NCBI RefSeq assembly: GCF_003234365.2
Contig: NZ_CP126260.1
Location: forward strand, 2,914,001-2,978,000
Source: Curtobacterium sp. MCJR17_020
GTDB taxonomy: Bacteria; Actinomycetota; Actinomycetes; Actinomycetales; Microbacteriaceae
Reading direction: 5' to 3'
Length of the DNA: 64,000 bases
A model generated the notes under the pieces. It had not been told where the DNA came from and made no database searches. It saw nothing but the letters and a program-made list of their open reading frames with translations. Positions 52,736 through 60,725 of the stretch are shown here, one piece after another (the stretch's first letter is position 1; every line of letters begins with the position of its first letter). The position numbers and the translations under genes were made by a program.

Positions 52736-53677
52736 TCAGCGGTCGAACAGGCCCCCGAGGAAGTCGTTGCCCAGGTTCGATGCCTGCTCGCCGAGGCCCG
52801 ACGCCTGCTCGCCGAGGCCGCCGAGGAGCTGCTCGCCCTCGCCCGCGATCCCCTCGAAGCCACCGCCCAGATCCGCGCCGAGGTCGGCAAGTCCGAGGTC
52901 GCCGATGCCCGAGGCGATGCCCTCGAAGTCGACGCCGAGGTTCGCGGCCTCGGCGAGCACGGGCCCGGCGGCGGCGCTCAGCACCGCTCCCCCGGCGACC
53001 GCGACACCGATGCCGCCGAGCGCCATCGCGCCGGCGCCGACCGCAGCACCGCCGGCGAAGGCACCACCACGCCCGCGGCCGTTGCCGTGGCTCGAGCCGC
53101 CGAGGACGCGGCGGATCAGACCCGGACGCGACATCTCACCGCGGGTCATCGCGCGGGCCATGCCGCCCGCCGAGTCGTCGCGCAGGTGCTCGTGCGGCGG
53201 GAGTTCGGAGTTCAGGCGGTTGCGCACCTGCTGCCGCTGCGCCGGAGTGAGGCGGGCGAAGGCGTCGTGGTGGACCTGCTCGAGCTGGTCCGGCGACGAG
53301 GTGCGGAGCAGGTAGTCGTACTTCGCGAGTGCGACCTTGTCGGAGTCGGCCGGGCCGTGCTGCTGCGGCTGGCCGTACTGCGGCTGGGGTGCCTGCCCGT
53401 ACTGCTGCTGTCCGTACTGCTGCGGCTGTCCGTACTGCTGCTGGGGTGCCTGCCCGTACTGCTGCGGCTGTCCGTACTGCTGCTGCGGCCGCTGCTGCTG
53501 CTGGCTCCGGTCGTCGCCCGTCAGCCGGTCCGCTGCACCGCGGACGACGTCACGCCAGTCGGTCCCGCCACCGCGCTGCGCTCCGTTGCCGGGCGCACCG
53601 TCCCCCTGCCCACGCTTCTGGAGCTGCTTGTCGATGACCTTCGAGGCCATGCCGAGGATGCGGTTGAAGTTCGCCAT
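52736..53677 (-). CDS. Conserved protein with QQYGQ repeats and Gly/Ala-rich C-terminus
   Basis: This 313-residue protein starts with helix MANFNRILGMASKVIDKQLQ and has a disordered middle made of about 50 residues of QQYGQ/QPQYGQAPQ repeats. A short conserved-looking domain follows (YDYLLRTSSPDQLEQVHHDA and ARLTPAQRQQVRNRL), then a Gly/Ala-rich hydrophobic tail with GEQASGLGEQASNLG repeats. Relatives in Micrococcales are often labelled cation-transporting ATPase, but no ATPase motif is visible. Function unknown. The ATG at 53677 is preceded by a GGTCGGGGG run. Confidence 0.75.
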   Translation of the reverse strand: MANFNRILGMASKVIDKQLQKRGQGDGAPGNGAQRGGGTDWRDVVRGAADRLTGDDRSQQQQRPQQQYGQPQQYGQAPQQQYGQPQQYGQQQYGQAPQPQYGQPQQHGPADSDKVALAKYDYLLRTSSPDQLEQVHHDAFARLTPAQRQQVRNRLNSELPPHEHLRDDSAGGMARAMTRGEMSRPGLIRRVLGGSSHGNGRGRGGAFAGGAAVGAGAMALGGIGVAVAGGAVLSAAAGPVLAEAANLGVDFEGIASGIGDLGLADLGADLGGGFEGIAGEGEQLLGGLGEQASGLGEQASNLGNDFLGGLFDR

Positions 53678-53789
53678 CCCCCGACCTTTGTGGATGCACA
53701 TGTGCGCTCCCAGCGACGAACCGGCGGGTCGCCCGCACATCCGGCGGGAAACCGCTGTGAGCTGCACACGAAGCGAGCGGCACGCCCCG

Positions 53790-55064
53790 TCAGGACAGGA
53801 CGCGCGCCAGGTACGCGTTGCGGAATCGGCCCGTGGGGTCGACGTCGCGCGCGACCGCGGCGAAGTCCGACAGCCGCGGGTACGCCTCGTGCAGGCGCTC
53901 GACGCTCACGCCGGACACCTTGCCCCAGTGCGGCCGCGGATCGACGGGTGCGAGCGCTTCCTCGATCCGCGACACCGCGGCCGCCACCGCTGCGGCGTCC
54001 CGGCGGAACGTGAAGTGGATGCCGACCGACTGCCGACCGGACGACGGCGCGAGCCAGGCGGTGTCGGGCGCGATCGTGCGGACCTCGGCGGCGATGAGGA
54101 TCGGCGCGAACACCGACTCGAGCGGACGGAGCGCCTCGAGCGCGGACACCGCCGAGGCCGCGGGGATCAGGTACTCGGCCTGGATCTCGGCGCCCGTCGA
54201 CGGGGTGAACGTGGACCGGAAGTGCGGGAGCCGCTCGGCCCACGGCCCGGGGACGCCGCCCTGCTCGGTGACGCCGGCGGGGTCGTTCTCCCCCGGGTGC
54301 ACGGGGCCGGTGGCGGGCCGCGCGCCGAGGGCGACGAGGTCGACGGTGGGCGCGGGCTCGTCCACGCGGTGCTTCACCCAGACCTGCCGGGCACCGCGGT
54401 CGTCGAACGAGGTGAACATCGACACCGAGTAGGCGTCGGACATGACCTGGTCGAAGTGGGCGGACACCGCGTCCCACGGCAGGTCGAGGTGCACCGTCGT
54501 GGCGACCTGGAACGTCGGCTCGATCGCGAGCTCCACCGTGGTGACGACCCCGAGCGCACCGATGGCCACCCGGTGGGCGTCGAGGGCACCGTCCGGCGAG
54601 GACGCATCGACGTGTTCGAGTGCCCCGGAAGCGCGCACGATGTCGAGCCCGACCACCGCCTGCGCGAGCGACGGGTTGCGGACGCCGGAGCCGTGCGTGC
54701 CCGTGGCGACGGCCCCGGCCGTGGAGATGTGCGGCAGGGACGCGAGGTTCCCGAGTGCCCAGCCACGGGCCTCCAGACCGGCCGCGACCTGACTGTGTGT
54801 CATGCCGGCGGCGACGCGGACCACCCGACGCGACGTGTCGATGTCGAGCACCGGCGGCAGGTCCTGCAGCGACACCTGCACGGCGTCGGTGTCGGCGATG
54901 GTGTTGAACGAGTGTCGCGAGCCGAGCGCCGTCAGGCGCGGCGTCGACGCGACGAGCCGCTGGAGCTCGTCCGTCGATGTCGGGTGCGCCAGCGCCGAGG
55001 CGCGGTAGGTGACGTTGCCCGCCCAGTTCGTCCGGGTGCGCTCGGTCGCGATCACGTCGCTCAT
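53790..55064 (-). CDS. Alditol (xylitol-type) oxidase, FAD-dependent
   Basis: This 424-residue protein closely resembles Streptomyces AldO: NWAGNVTYRA at the start, NLASLPHISTAGAVATGTHG in the FAD domain, GVPGPWAERLPHFR, and PHWGKVSGVSVERLHEAYPR in the ALO-type cap. His51 in GSRHSFN fits the residue that binds FAD covalently in that family, although the neighbour is Arg rather than Gly. It should oxidise sugar alcohols such as arabitol or xylitol at C1 with O2. It is the last gene of the arabinose operon, 17 bp after araA. Confidence 0.88.
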   Translation of the reverse strand: MSDVIATERTRTNWAGNVTYRASALAHPTSTDELQRLVASTPRLTALGSRHSFNTIADTDAVQVSLQDLPPVLDIDTSRRVVRVAAGMTHSQVAAGLEARGWALGNLASLPHISTAGAVATGTHGSGVRNPSLAQAVVGLDIVRASGALEHVDASSPDGALDAHRVAIGALGVVTTVELAIEPTFQVATTVHLDLPWDAVSAHFDQVMSDAYSVSMFTSFDDRGARQVWVKHRVDEPAPTVDLVALGARPATGPVHPGENDPAGVTEQGGVPGPWAERLPHFRSTFTPSTGAEIQAEYLIPAASAVSALEALRPLESVFAPILIAAEVRTIAPDTAWLAPSSGRQSVGIHFTFRRDAAAVAAAVSRIEEALAPVDPRPHWGKVSGVSVERLHEAYPRLSDFAAVARDVDPTGRFRNAYLARVLS

Positions 55065-55081
55065 CGTGGGGTCCTGACTCC

Positions 55082-56671
55082 TCAGAAGCCGCGGTCGAGA
55101 CGGTGCCACGTCTGCTGGAGACGCAGCTCGTCGCGGAAGCCGCGGGCGGTGGTGTGCTCGTCGATGACCAGGAACTCGGTGCCGACCATGGTCGCGAGGT
55201 CCTCGACGACCTGCAGACTGACGGCCGTCGTCATCACGGTGTGGTGGGCGGCGCCCGCGGTGAGCCAGGCCTCGGCGGCGACGGGGAACGACGGACGCGG
55301 CTCCCAGACGGCACGGCCGACGGGGAGCTTCGGCAGGGCCTCGGTCGGCGGCACCACGTCGACGACGTTCGCGGTGAGCCGGAAGCCGTCGCGGGTGTCG
55401 GAGAGCGCGACCACCACGGCCTCGCCGGAGTCGGCGGTGAAGACCAGGCGCACCGGGTCGTCCTTGCCGCCGATGCCGAGCGGGTGGATCTCCAGCGTCG
55501 GCTTCGTGGTGGTGAGCGTCGGGGAGACCTCGAGCATGTGGGCACCGAGGATCTTCTCGGCACCCGGGGTGAGGTCGTAGGTGTAGTCCTCCATCAGGCT
55601 CGCGCCACCGGGCAGTCCGGCGCCGGCGACGTTCATCGCGCGGACCAGGACGGCCGTCTTCCAGTCGCCCTCGGCGCCGAAGCCGTAGCCGTCCGCCATC
55701 AGGCGCTGGACCGCGAGGCCGGGCAGCTGCTTGAGCGAGCCGAGGTCCTCGAAGTTGGTGGTGAAGGCGGCGGACCCGTTCTGCGCGAGCAGGGTGCGGA
55801 GGCCGATCTCGATCGCGGCGCCGTCGCGGAGCGCTGCGTGTCGTTCGCCGCCGGCGCTGCGGAGTGACGGGTCCACGTCGTAGTCGCGCTCGTACGTCGC
55901 CACGAGCGCGTCGATCTCGTGGTCCGACGCCGCTGACACCGCTGCGGCCAGCTCGTTCACGGCCCAGGTGTTCACCTGCACGCCGAGCTCGATCTCGGCC
56001 TCGGTCTTGTCGCCCTCGGTGACGGCGACGTAGCGCATGTTGTCGCCGAAGCGGGTGAGCTTGAGCTCGCGGACGGCTGCGGCACCGGCTGCGGCACGGG
56101 TCCAGTTCGACACCCGCTGCTGGACGCGGGGGTCCGAGACGTGGCCGACGGCGGTCGCGTGCCGGACGCCGAGGCGCGCGAGGGCGTAGCCGAACTCACG
56201 GTCGCCGTGCGCGGCCTGGTTGAGGTTCATGAAGTCGAAGTCGATGTCCGCCCACGGCAGGGTGACGTTCGCCTGCGTGTGCAGGTGCAGCAGCGGCTTC
56301 GTCAGCGCCTGCAGGCCACCGATCCACATCTTCGCGGGGCTGAAGGTGTGCATCCAGGTGGTGACGCCGATGACCTTGTCGTCGGCGCTGGCCTCGATCA
56401 GGGCGCGCCGGATGCCGTCGGCGTCCTTCAGGACCGGCTTCCAGACGAGCTTGACCGGCAGGGCGCCGGCCAGCTCGGCGTGCACGGCCTTGCTCTGCTC
56501 CTCGACCTGGCGCAGCGTCTCCTCGCCGTACAGCCCCTGGGAGCCGGTGAGGAACCAGACCTCGTAGCCGTCGAGCGTGGCCTGGGGGTCGACGGTGGTG
56601 TCCGGCGTCGTGGTGTCCGGCGTCGTGGTGTCCTGCGTCGTGGTGTCGTGCGTCGGGGTGTCCTGCGTCAT
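55082..56671 (-). CDS. araA: L-arabinose isomerase
   Basis: This 529-residue enzyme converts L-arabinose to L-ribulose. The AraA region starts at about residue 35 (YEVWFLTGSQGLYGEETLRQ), with MHTFSPAKMWIGGLQAL and GAHMLEVSPTLTTTKPTLEI further on. It carries a family-unusual N-terminal extension of TQDTT/TPDTT repeats encoded by tandem 15 bp units. The ATG at 56671 overlaps the araD stop. The extension is probably disordered and is not needed for the fold. Confidence 0.93.
   Translation of the reverse strand: MTQDTPTHDTTTQDTTTPDTTTPDTTVDPQATLDGYEVWFLTGSQGLYGEETLRQVEEQSKAVHAELAGALPVKLVWKPVLKDADGIRRALIEASADDKVIGVTTWMHTFSPAKMWIGGLQALTKPLLHLHTQANVTLPWADIDFDFMNLNQAAHGDREFGYALARLGVRHATAVGHVSDPRVQQRVSNWTRAAAGAAAVRELKLTRFGDNMRYVAVTEGDKTEAEIELGVQVNTWAVNELAAAVSAASDHEIDALVATYERDYDVDPSLRSAGGERHAALRDGAAIEIGLRTLLAQNGSAAFTTNFEDLGSLKQLPGLAVQRLMADGYGFGAEGDWKTAVLVRAMNVAGAGLPGGASLMEDYTYDLTPGAEKILGAHMLEVSPTLTTTKPTLEIHPLGIGGKDDPVRLVFTADSGEAVVVALSDTRDGFRLTANVVDVVPPTEALPKLPVGRAVWEPRPSFPVAAEAWLTAGAAHHTVMTTAVSLQVVEDLATMVGTEFLVIDEHTTARGFRDELRLQQTWHRLDRGF
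56595..56669. repeat. Five 15 bp tandem repeats inside araA
   Basis: Units of 15 bp (consensus GTGGTGTCCTGCGTC on the + strand) run from 56595 to 56669. The first two, 56595-56609 and 56610-56624, are identical. They encode TPDTT/TQDTT repeats at the AraA N-terminus. Because 15 is a multiple of three, copy-number change would not shift the frame. Confidence 0.85.
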
Positions 56672-57378
56672 CGCATGGCTCCTTCGGGGTTCTGTCCGTA
56701 GACGTTCTGGTAGCGATCGAAGAGTCGATCGATGTCTGCTTCGGCGATCGGGACCACGTCCCCGCCCTGCTTCGCGATGTGCACCGTCCGGGCGACGTCC
56801 TCGCACATCACGGCGGCCTTGACGGCGTCCTTCGCGTCCTTGCCGATGGTGAAGACGCCGTGGTTCTGCATGAGGACCGCGCGGGATCGGTGGCCGGTCA
56901 GCGTCTCGACGATGCCGTGGCCGATGGAGTCGTCGCCGATGATCGCGAACGGCCCGAGCGGGATCGGCCCACCGAACTCGTCCGCCATCGCGGTGATCAC
57001 GCACGGGATGGGTTCCGCTCGTGCGGCCCACGCCGTCGCGTACGTCGAGTGGGTGTGCACGACACCGCCGACCTCGGGCATGTTCCGGTACACGTGGGCG
57101 TGCGCGGCGGTGTCGGAGCTCGGCCCGTGGCTGTTCTCCCAGCCGTCGGCCGGCTCGCCGTCGAGGGTGCAGACGACCTGGTTCTCGGGGGTCAGGTCGT
57201 CGCTCGACACCCCGCTCGGCTTGATGACGAACAGGTCGGTGCCGGGGACGCGCTCGGAGACGTTGCCGCCGGTCCAGATCACCAGGCCGTAGCGGACGAG
57301 TTCGCCGTGCAGGCGGGCGACGCGTTCGCGGGTCGCCGCCACCGCCTGGCGCGTGGTCTCGTCGATCGCGTCCGTCAT
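56668..57378 (-). CDS. araD: L-ribulose-5-phosphate 4-epimerase
   Basis: This 236-residue class II aldolase-fold epimerase converts L-ribulose-5-P to D-xylulose-5-P, the entry to the pentose phosphate pathway. Landmarks are WTGGNVSERVPGTDLFVIKP, the zinc-binding VVHTHSTYATAWAA, and VLMQNHGVFTIG. It overlaps araB upstream and araA downstream by 4 bp each, so the three are translated as a coupled set. Length is normal. Confidence 0.94.
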   Translation of the reverse strand: MTDAIDETTRQAVAATRERVARLHGELVRYGLVIWTGGNVSERVPGTDLFVIKPSGVSSDDLTPENQVVCTLDGEPADGWENSHGPSSDTAAHAHVYRNMPEVGGVVHTHSTYATAWAARAEPIPCVITAMADEFGGPIPLGPFAIIGDDSIGHGIVETLTGHRSRAVLMQNHGVFTIGKDAKDAVKAAVMCEDVARTVHIAKQGGDVVPIAEADIDRLFDRYQNVYGQNPEGAMR

Positions 57379-59069
57379 CGGGTCACTTCCTCTGTCTGGA
57401 GGCGCGGGTCGGCGCCGTCGGTCTGCTCGGTCGGCCGCGTGGTCACGCTGGGGCGGGTCGCCGCCGCCGCCACGTCCTGCACGGGCAGTGCGGCCCGGTA
57501 GCGGCCCAGGTAGGTCTGGAAGCCGTCGACGTCGGCCGGCTCGGGCTCGGCCACGTGCACGGCGTCCCCGCCGAACACGGTGTCCGACAGGAAGTCGGCG
57601 AGCTGCTGGTCGGTGTGCTCGAGGTAGGCGGCCAGGACGGCGATGCCCCAGGCCCCGCCCTCGCCGGCGGTCTCCTCGAGGGCGATCGGCACCCGCAGTG
57701 CGGCGGCGAGCAGTCGCTGTGGGGCACCGGGCGTGCGGAAGAGCCCCCCGTGCGCGGTCATCCGGTCGACCTGCACCTGCTCGCCGTGCAGCACGTCCAT
57801 GCCGATCGCCAGGGTGGCGAACGCGCCGTGCACCTCGGAGCGGACCAGGTTGCCCAGGGTGAAACGGGCGTCGGGAGTGCGGAGCAGCAGGGGCCGGCCG
57901 TCCTCGACGTGGGTGACGGGTTCACCGGCCAGGTAGTTGAACGAGAGCAGGCCGCCGGCGTCGGGGTCGGTGCTGTCCGCGATCGATTCGGTGAGCAGTG
58001 TCGCGTAGACGGTGTCGACGTCGAGGGGCTGCCCGGCCGCTTCGGCGAACCGTCCGAAGACCTTCGCCCAGCTCGCGATCTCGCTCGCCCCGTTGTTGCA
58101 GTGCACCATCGCGACGGCGTCGCCCGCCGGGGTGGTCACGACGTCGAGCTCCTCGTGCGGCGTGCTGAGCGGGTGCTCGAGGACCACCATCGCGAAGATG
58201 CTCGTGCCGACGCTGACGTTGCCGGTCCGTGGTGCGACGGCGTTCGTCGCGACCATGCCGGTACCGGCGTCACCCTCGGGCGGGCAGAGCGGCGCGCCGG
58301 GTTCGAGTGTGCCGGTGGGGTCGAGCCACGCAGCGCCCTCGGGGGTGAGGGCTCCGGCTTCCTCGCCCGCGACGAGCACCTCGGGCAGGACGGCGCGGAG
58401 GTCGGGGACGTGCTCGCCGAGCAGGCCCTGCGTCGTGGCGAGCATGTGCCCGTCCCAGTCGCGGGAGCCGGGTTCGCCGGGGCCGCTGTCGACGGGGCCG
58501 CCCTCGATCGGGAACACGCCGGAGGCGTCCCCGACACCGAGCACGTTCCGTCCGGTGAGTCGTCGGTGCACGTAGCCCGCGAGCGTCGTGATGCCCGCGA
58601 CCTCGGCTACGTGCGGCTCCTCGTCGAGGACCGCCTGGTACAGGTGTGCGATCGACCAGCGGAGCGGGATGTTGAACGAGAGCGCCTCGCTGAGCCGTTC
58701 GGCTGCGGGTCCGGTCGAGGTGTTCCGCCAGGTCCGGAACGGCACGAGCAGGTCGCCTGCTGCGTCGAACGCCAGGTAGCCGTGCATCATCGCGCTCACG
58801 CCGACCGCGCGGAAGGTGGTCGGACGCACGCCGAACTGCGCTTCGACGTCGGCGACGAGCGCGGCGTACGCGGCCCGGAGGCCGGTCTCGACGGCGTCGA
58901 GCGAGTAGGTCCAGCGGCCGTCGACGAACTCGTTCTCCCACTCGTGGGAGCCGGCGGCGATGGGCACGAGGTCCTCGTCCACCAGGCATGCCTTGATGCG
59001 GGTGGAGCCGAGCTCGATCCCGAGTGTCGTTCGGCCGTTCGCGACCTGCTGGGTGGGGTCGTCGCCCAT
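57375..59069 (-). CDS. araB: Ribulokinase
   Basis: This 564-residue FGGY-family kinase phosphorylates L-ribulose. The N-terminal phosphate-binding strand is LGIELGSTRIKACLVDEDLV, and VGVSAMMHGYLAFD and MVHCNNGASEIASWAKVF mark the two lobes; TAHGGLFRTPGAPQRLLAAA is the C-terminal ATP-site segment. The ATG at 59069 has GGAGGAAC upstream. It is the first gene of the operon araB-araD-araA-alditol oxidase and is driven by a promoter with two LacI-type operators. Confidence 0.93.
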   Translation of the reverse strand: MGDDPTQQVANGRTTLGIELGSTRIKACLVDEDLVPIAAGSHEWENEFVDGRWTYSLDAVETGLRAAYAALVADVEAQFGVRPTTFRAVGVSAMMHGYLAFDAAGDLLVPFRTWRNTSTGPAAERLSEALSFNIPLRWSIAHLYQAVLDEEPHVAEVAGITTLAGYVHRRLTGRNVLGVGDASGVFPIEGGPVDSGPGEPGSRDWDGHMLATTQGLLGEHVPDLRAVLPEVLVAGEEAGALTPEGAAWLDPTGTLEPGAPLCPPEGDAGTGMVATNAVAPRTGNVSVGTSIFAMVVLEHPLSTPHEELDVVTTPAGDAVAMVHCNNGASEIASWAKVFGRFAEAAGQPLDVDTVYATLLTESIADSTDPDAGGLLSFNYLAGEPVTHVEDGRPLLLRTPDARFTLGNLVRSEVHGAFATLAIGMDVLHGEQVQVDRMTAHGGLFRTPGAPQRLLAAALRVPIALEETAGEGGAWGIAVLAAYLEHTDQQLADFLSDTVFGGDAVHVAEPEPADVDGFQTYLGRYRAALPVQDVAAAATRPSVTTRPTEQTDGADPRLQTEEVTR

Positions 59070-59097
59070 GCGTTCCTCCAGAACTCCGTCGTCCTCC

Positions 59098-59139
59098 GTG
59101 AGCGCTCACATCCTGGCACGTGAGCGCTCACTCTCGCAA
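59098..59139 (-). promoter_or_regulatory. Promoter and twin operators of the arabinose operon
   Basis: Read on the minus strand: -35 TTGCGA (59134-59139), 18 bp spacer, -10 CAGGAT (59110-59115). Two identical perfect palindromes GTGAGCGCTCAC lie at 59120-59131 (in the spacer) and 59098-59109 (just after the -10), 22 bp apart centre to centre, so on one face of the helix. The LacI-family protein encoded at 59565-60578 is the likely ligand. Confidence 0.75.
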
Positions 59140-59261
59140 CGTCCGGGCGCGCCGCCCCGCTCGGCCCCGCGGCCCGATCCCTCGGCGCCGCCACCCTCGC
59201 CCGCTCGCCCTCGCCCGCGCGGCTGACCTCGAGGCCGACCACGACACCCCGCTCACGTCCC

Positions 59262-59528
59262 CCGAGGTTCCACAACACGCCGCCCGCGCAGAGCCCCGGT
59301 TCCACGAACGGCTCGCTCCCCTCACCCAGATTCCGAAATCTCGGAACCCCGGGCGCCGAGCGGCAACCCCGGGCGGCGGCCTTCGGCGCGGTCCGTCGAA
59401 CTCCTCCGCGCCGAGGACGCGCCCGCCCCCTCCCGCCGAGGTGCCACAACACGCCGCCGACAGTGCGCCGAGGTTCCACGAACGGCTCGGATCCCCGCCC
59501 AGATGCCGAGATTTCGGAACCTCGGGGC
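59262..59528. repeat. Two diverged copies of a roughly 90 bp repeat
   Basis: Copies at about 59262-59350 and 59436-59528 share CCACAACACGCCGCC, GGTTCCACGAACGGCTCG and a central palindrome-like core. The core is CCGAAATCTCGG in copy 1 and its reverse complement CCGAGATTTCGG in copy 2. Copy 2 also has an inverted repeat CCGAGGTTCC / GGAACCTCGG. They fill the 495 bp gap between the ara operon and the lacI-type gene, in which no coding region is seen. Confidence 0.75.
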
Positions 59529-59564
59529 GGACGGCGCGGGCGCGGGCGGGCGGGCACGCGGCGG

Positions 59565-60578
59565 CTACGCGCCGGCGGTGCTCTCGCGGACGACGAGGGC
59601 CGGGGTGACCGTCGCCGAGGCCGCCGCGCCGCCGTCGATCAGGCCGAGCAACGCCTGCCCGGCCACGCGCCCGAGCTCCTCGAGCCGCAGGTCCACCGTC
59701 GTCAGCGGTGGCCTCGAGGCGAGCGCCATCACGTCCCAGTCGTCGTACCCGGTGACGGCGACGTCCCCGGGGACCGATCGCCCGAGCTCCCGGAGCCGAT
59801 CGCACACGCCACGGGCGATCTGGTCGCTGCCGCACACGATCGCGTCGACGTCGGGCGACTGCCGCGCGAGCACGTCGACGGCCTGGCGCCCCCACCGCTC
59901 CGACCACTCGCCGAACAGTGGCGGGGTCACCAGCTTCGAACCGAGCACCGACGTCGCGCCGGACACACGACGAACCGCCGACTGGTGGCGCGCCGGCCCG
60001 GTCACGATGGCGACCTGTGAGCGCCCGAGCGTCAGCACGTGCGAGGCGACGAGGGCGGACCCGGCGGAGTCGTCGAGGGTGATCGACACGTCGTCGGCCG
60101 AGGTCGACGGGGTGAACGCGTACACGACCGGGATCGCCACGTCGATCGGCGGTCGCGGGTCGGCGGACCGTCCGGTCACGATGATGCCGTCGACCCCGCG
60201 GGCTGCGAGGGAGCGGAGGTAGTGGGCCTCGCGGACGTGGTCGTCGCGGGTGTCGCAGAGCAGGACCGCCATCTGCCCGGCGGACAGGGCGTCCTCGGCG
60301 CCGAGGAGCACCGGGATCGAGAACCGACCGAAGGAGTCGGTGGTGATCATGCCGACGGTGTAGGTCCGGCCGGAGGACAACGCGCGGGCCCGGGCGTCAC
60401 CGACGAACCCCAGCTTCTCGGCGGCGTCCTTGACCCGTGCCCGCGTGGAGTCACGGAGCTGCCCGGTGCCGTTGAGTGCCTTCGACGCCGTGCCGATCGA
60501 CACCCCGGCGAGCGCGGCGACGTCGGTGATCCGGACGGGCTGCGTGCCGCGGTCGACACCGGTGCGCTCGAGGGTCAC
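59565..60578 (-). CDS. LacI-family transcriptional regulator
   Basis: This 337-residue repressor has the N-terminal helix-turn-helix ITDVAALAGVSIGTASKALN and hinge helix, then a periplasmic-binding-protein-like ligand domain (TVGMITTDSFGRFSIPVLLG, VAVTGYDDWDVMALASRPPL). The GTG at 60578 has AAAGGAA upstream. A much longer open frame extends upstream across the GH127 gene and is not the gene. It is divergent from GH127 and adjacent to the ara operon, so it could control both. The inducer is presumably arabinose or an arabinofuranoside. Confidence 0.93.
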   Translation of the reverse strand: MTLERTGVDRGTQPVRITDVAALAGVSIGTASKALNGTGQLRDSTRARVKDAAEKLGFVGDARARALSSGRTYTVGMITTDSFGRFSIPVLLGAEDALSAGQMAVLLCDTRDDHVREAHYLRSLAARGVDGIIVTGRSADPRPPIDVAIPVVYAFTPSTSADDVSITLDDSAGSALVASHVLTLGRSQVAIVTGPARHQSAVRRVSGATSVLGSKLVTPPLFGEWSERWGRQAVDVLARQSPDVDAIVCGSDQIARGVCDRLRELGRSVPGDVAVTGYDDWDVMALASRPPLTTVDLRLEELGRVAGQALLGLIDGGAAASATVTPALVVRESTAGA

Positions 60579-60642
60579 GGCAAGTTCCTTTCCGGATCGC
60601 AGGACGTGACGATGAGCATACGCAGAAAACCGATCCCAACAC

Positions 60643-60699
60643 TTGCGTGCGGCGGATCGATGTCGTAGCGTCCCCGCCAGAAACCGTTTTCCGAAACGG
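60643..60699 (+). promoter_or_regulatory. Promoter and operator of the GH127 operon
   Basis: TTGCGT (60643-60648), a 17 bp spacer and TAGCGT (60666-60671) are followed by the dyad CCGTTT-TCCG-AAACGG (60684-60699) inside AAACCGTTTTCCGAAACGGA. This LacI-type site differs from the ara operators, so a second regulator may act, or the site may be the autoregulatory one. Confidence 0.65.
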
Positions 60700-60725
60700 A
60701 TCACGTCACATCGCAAGGAGGCGAC

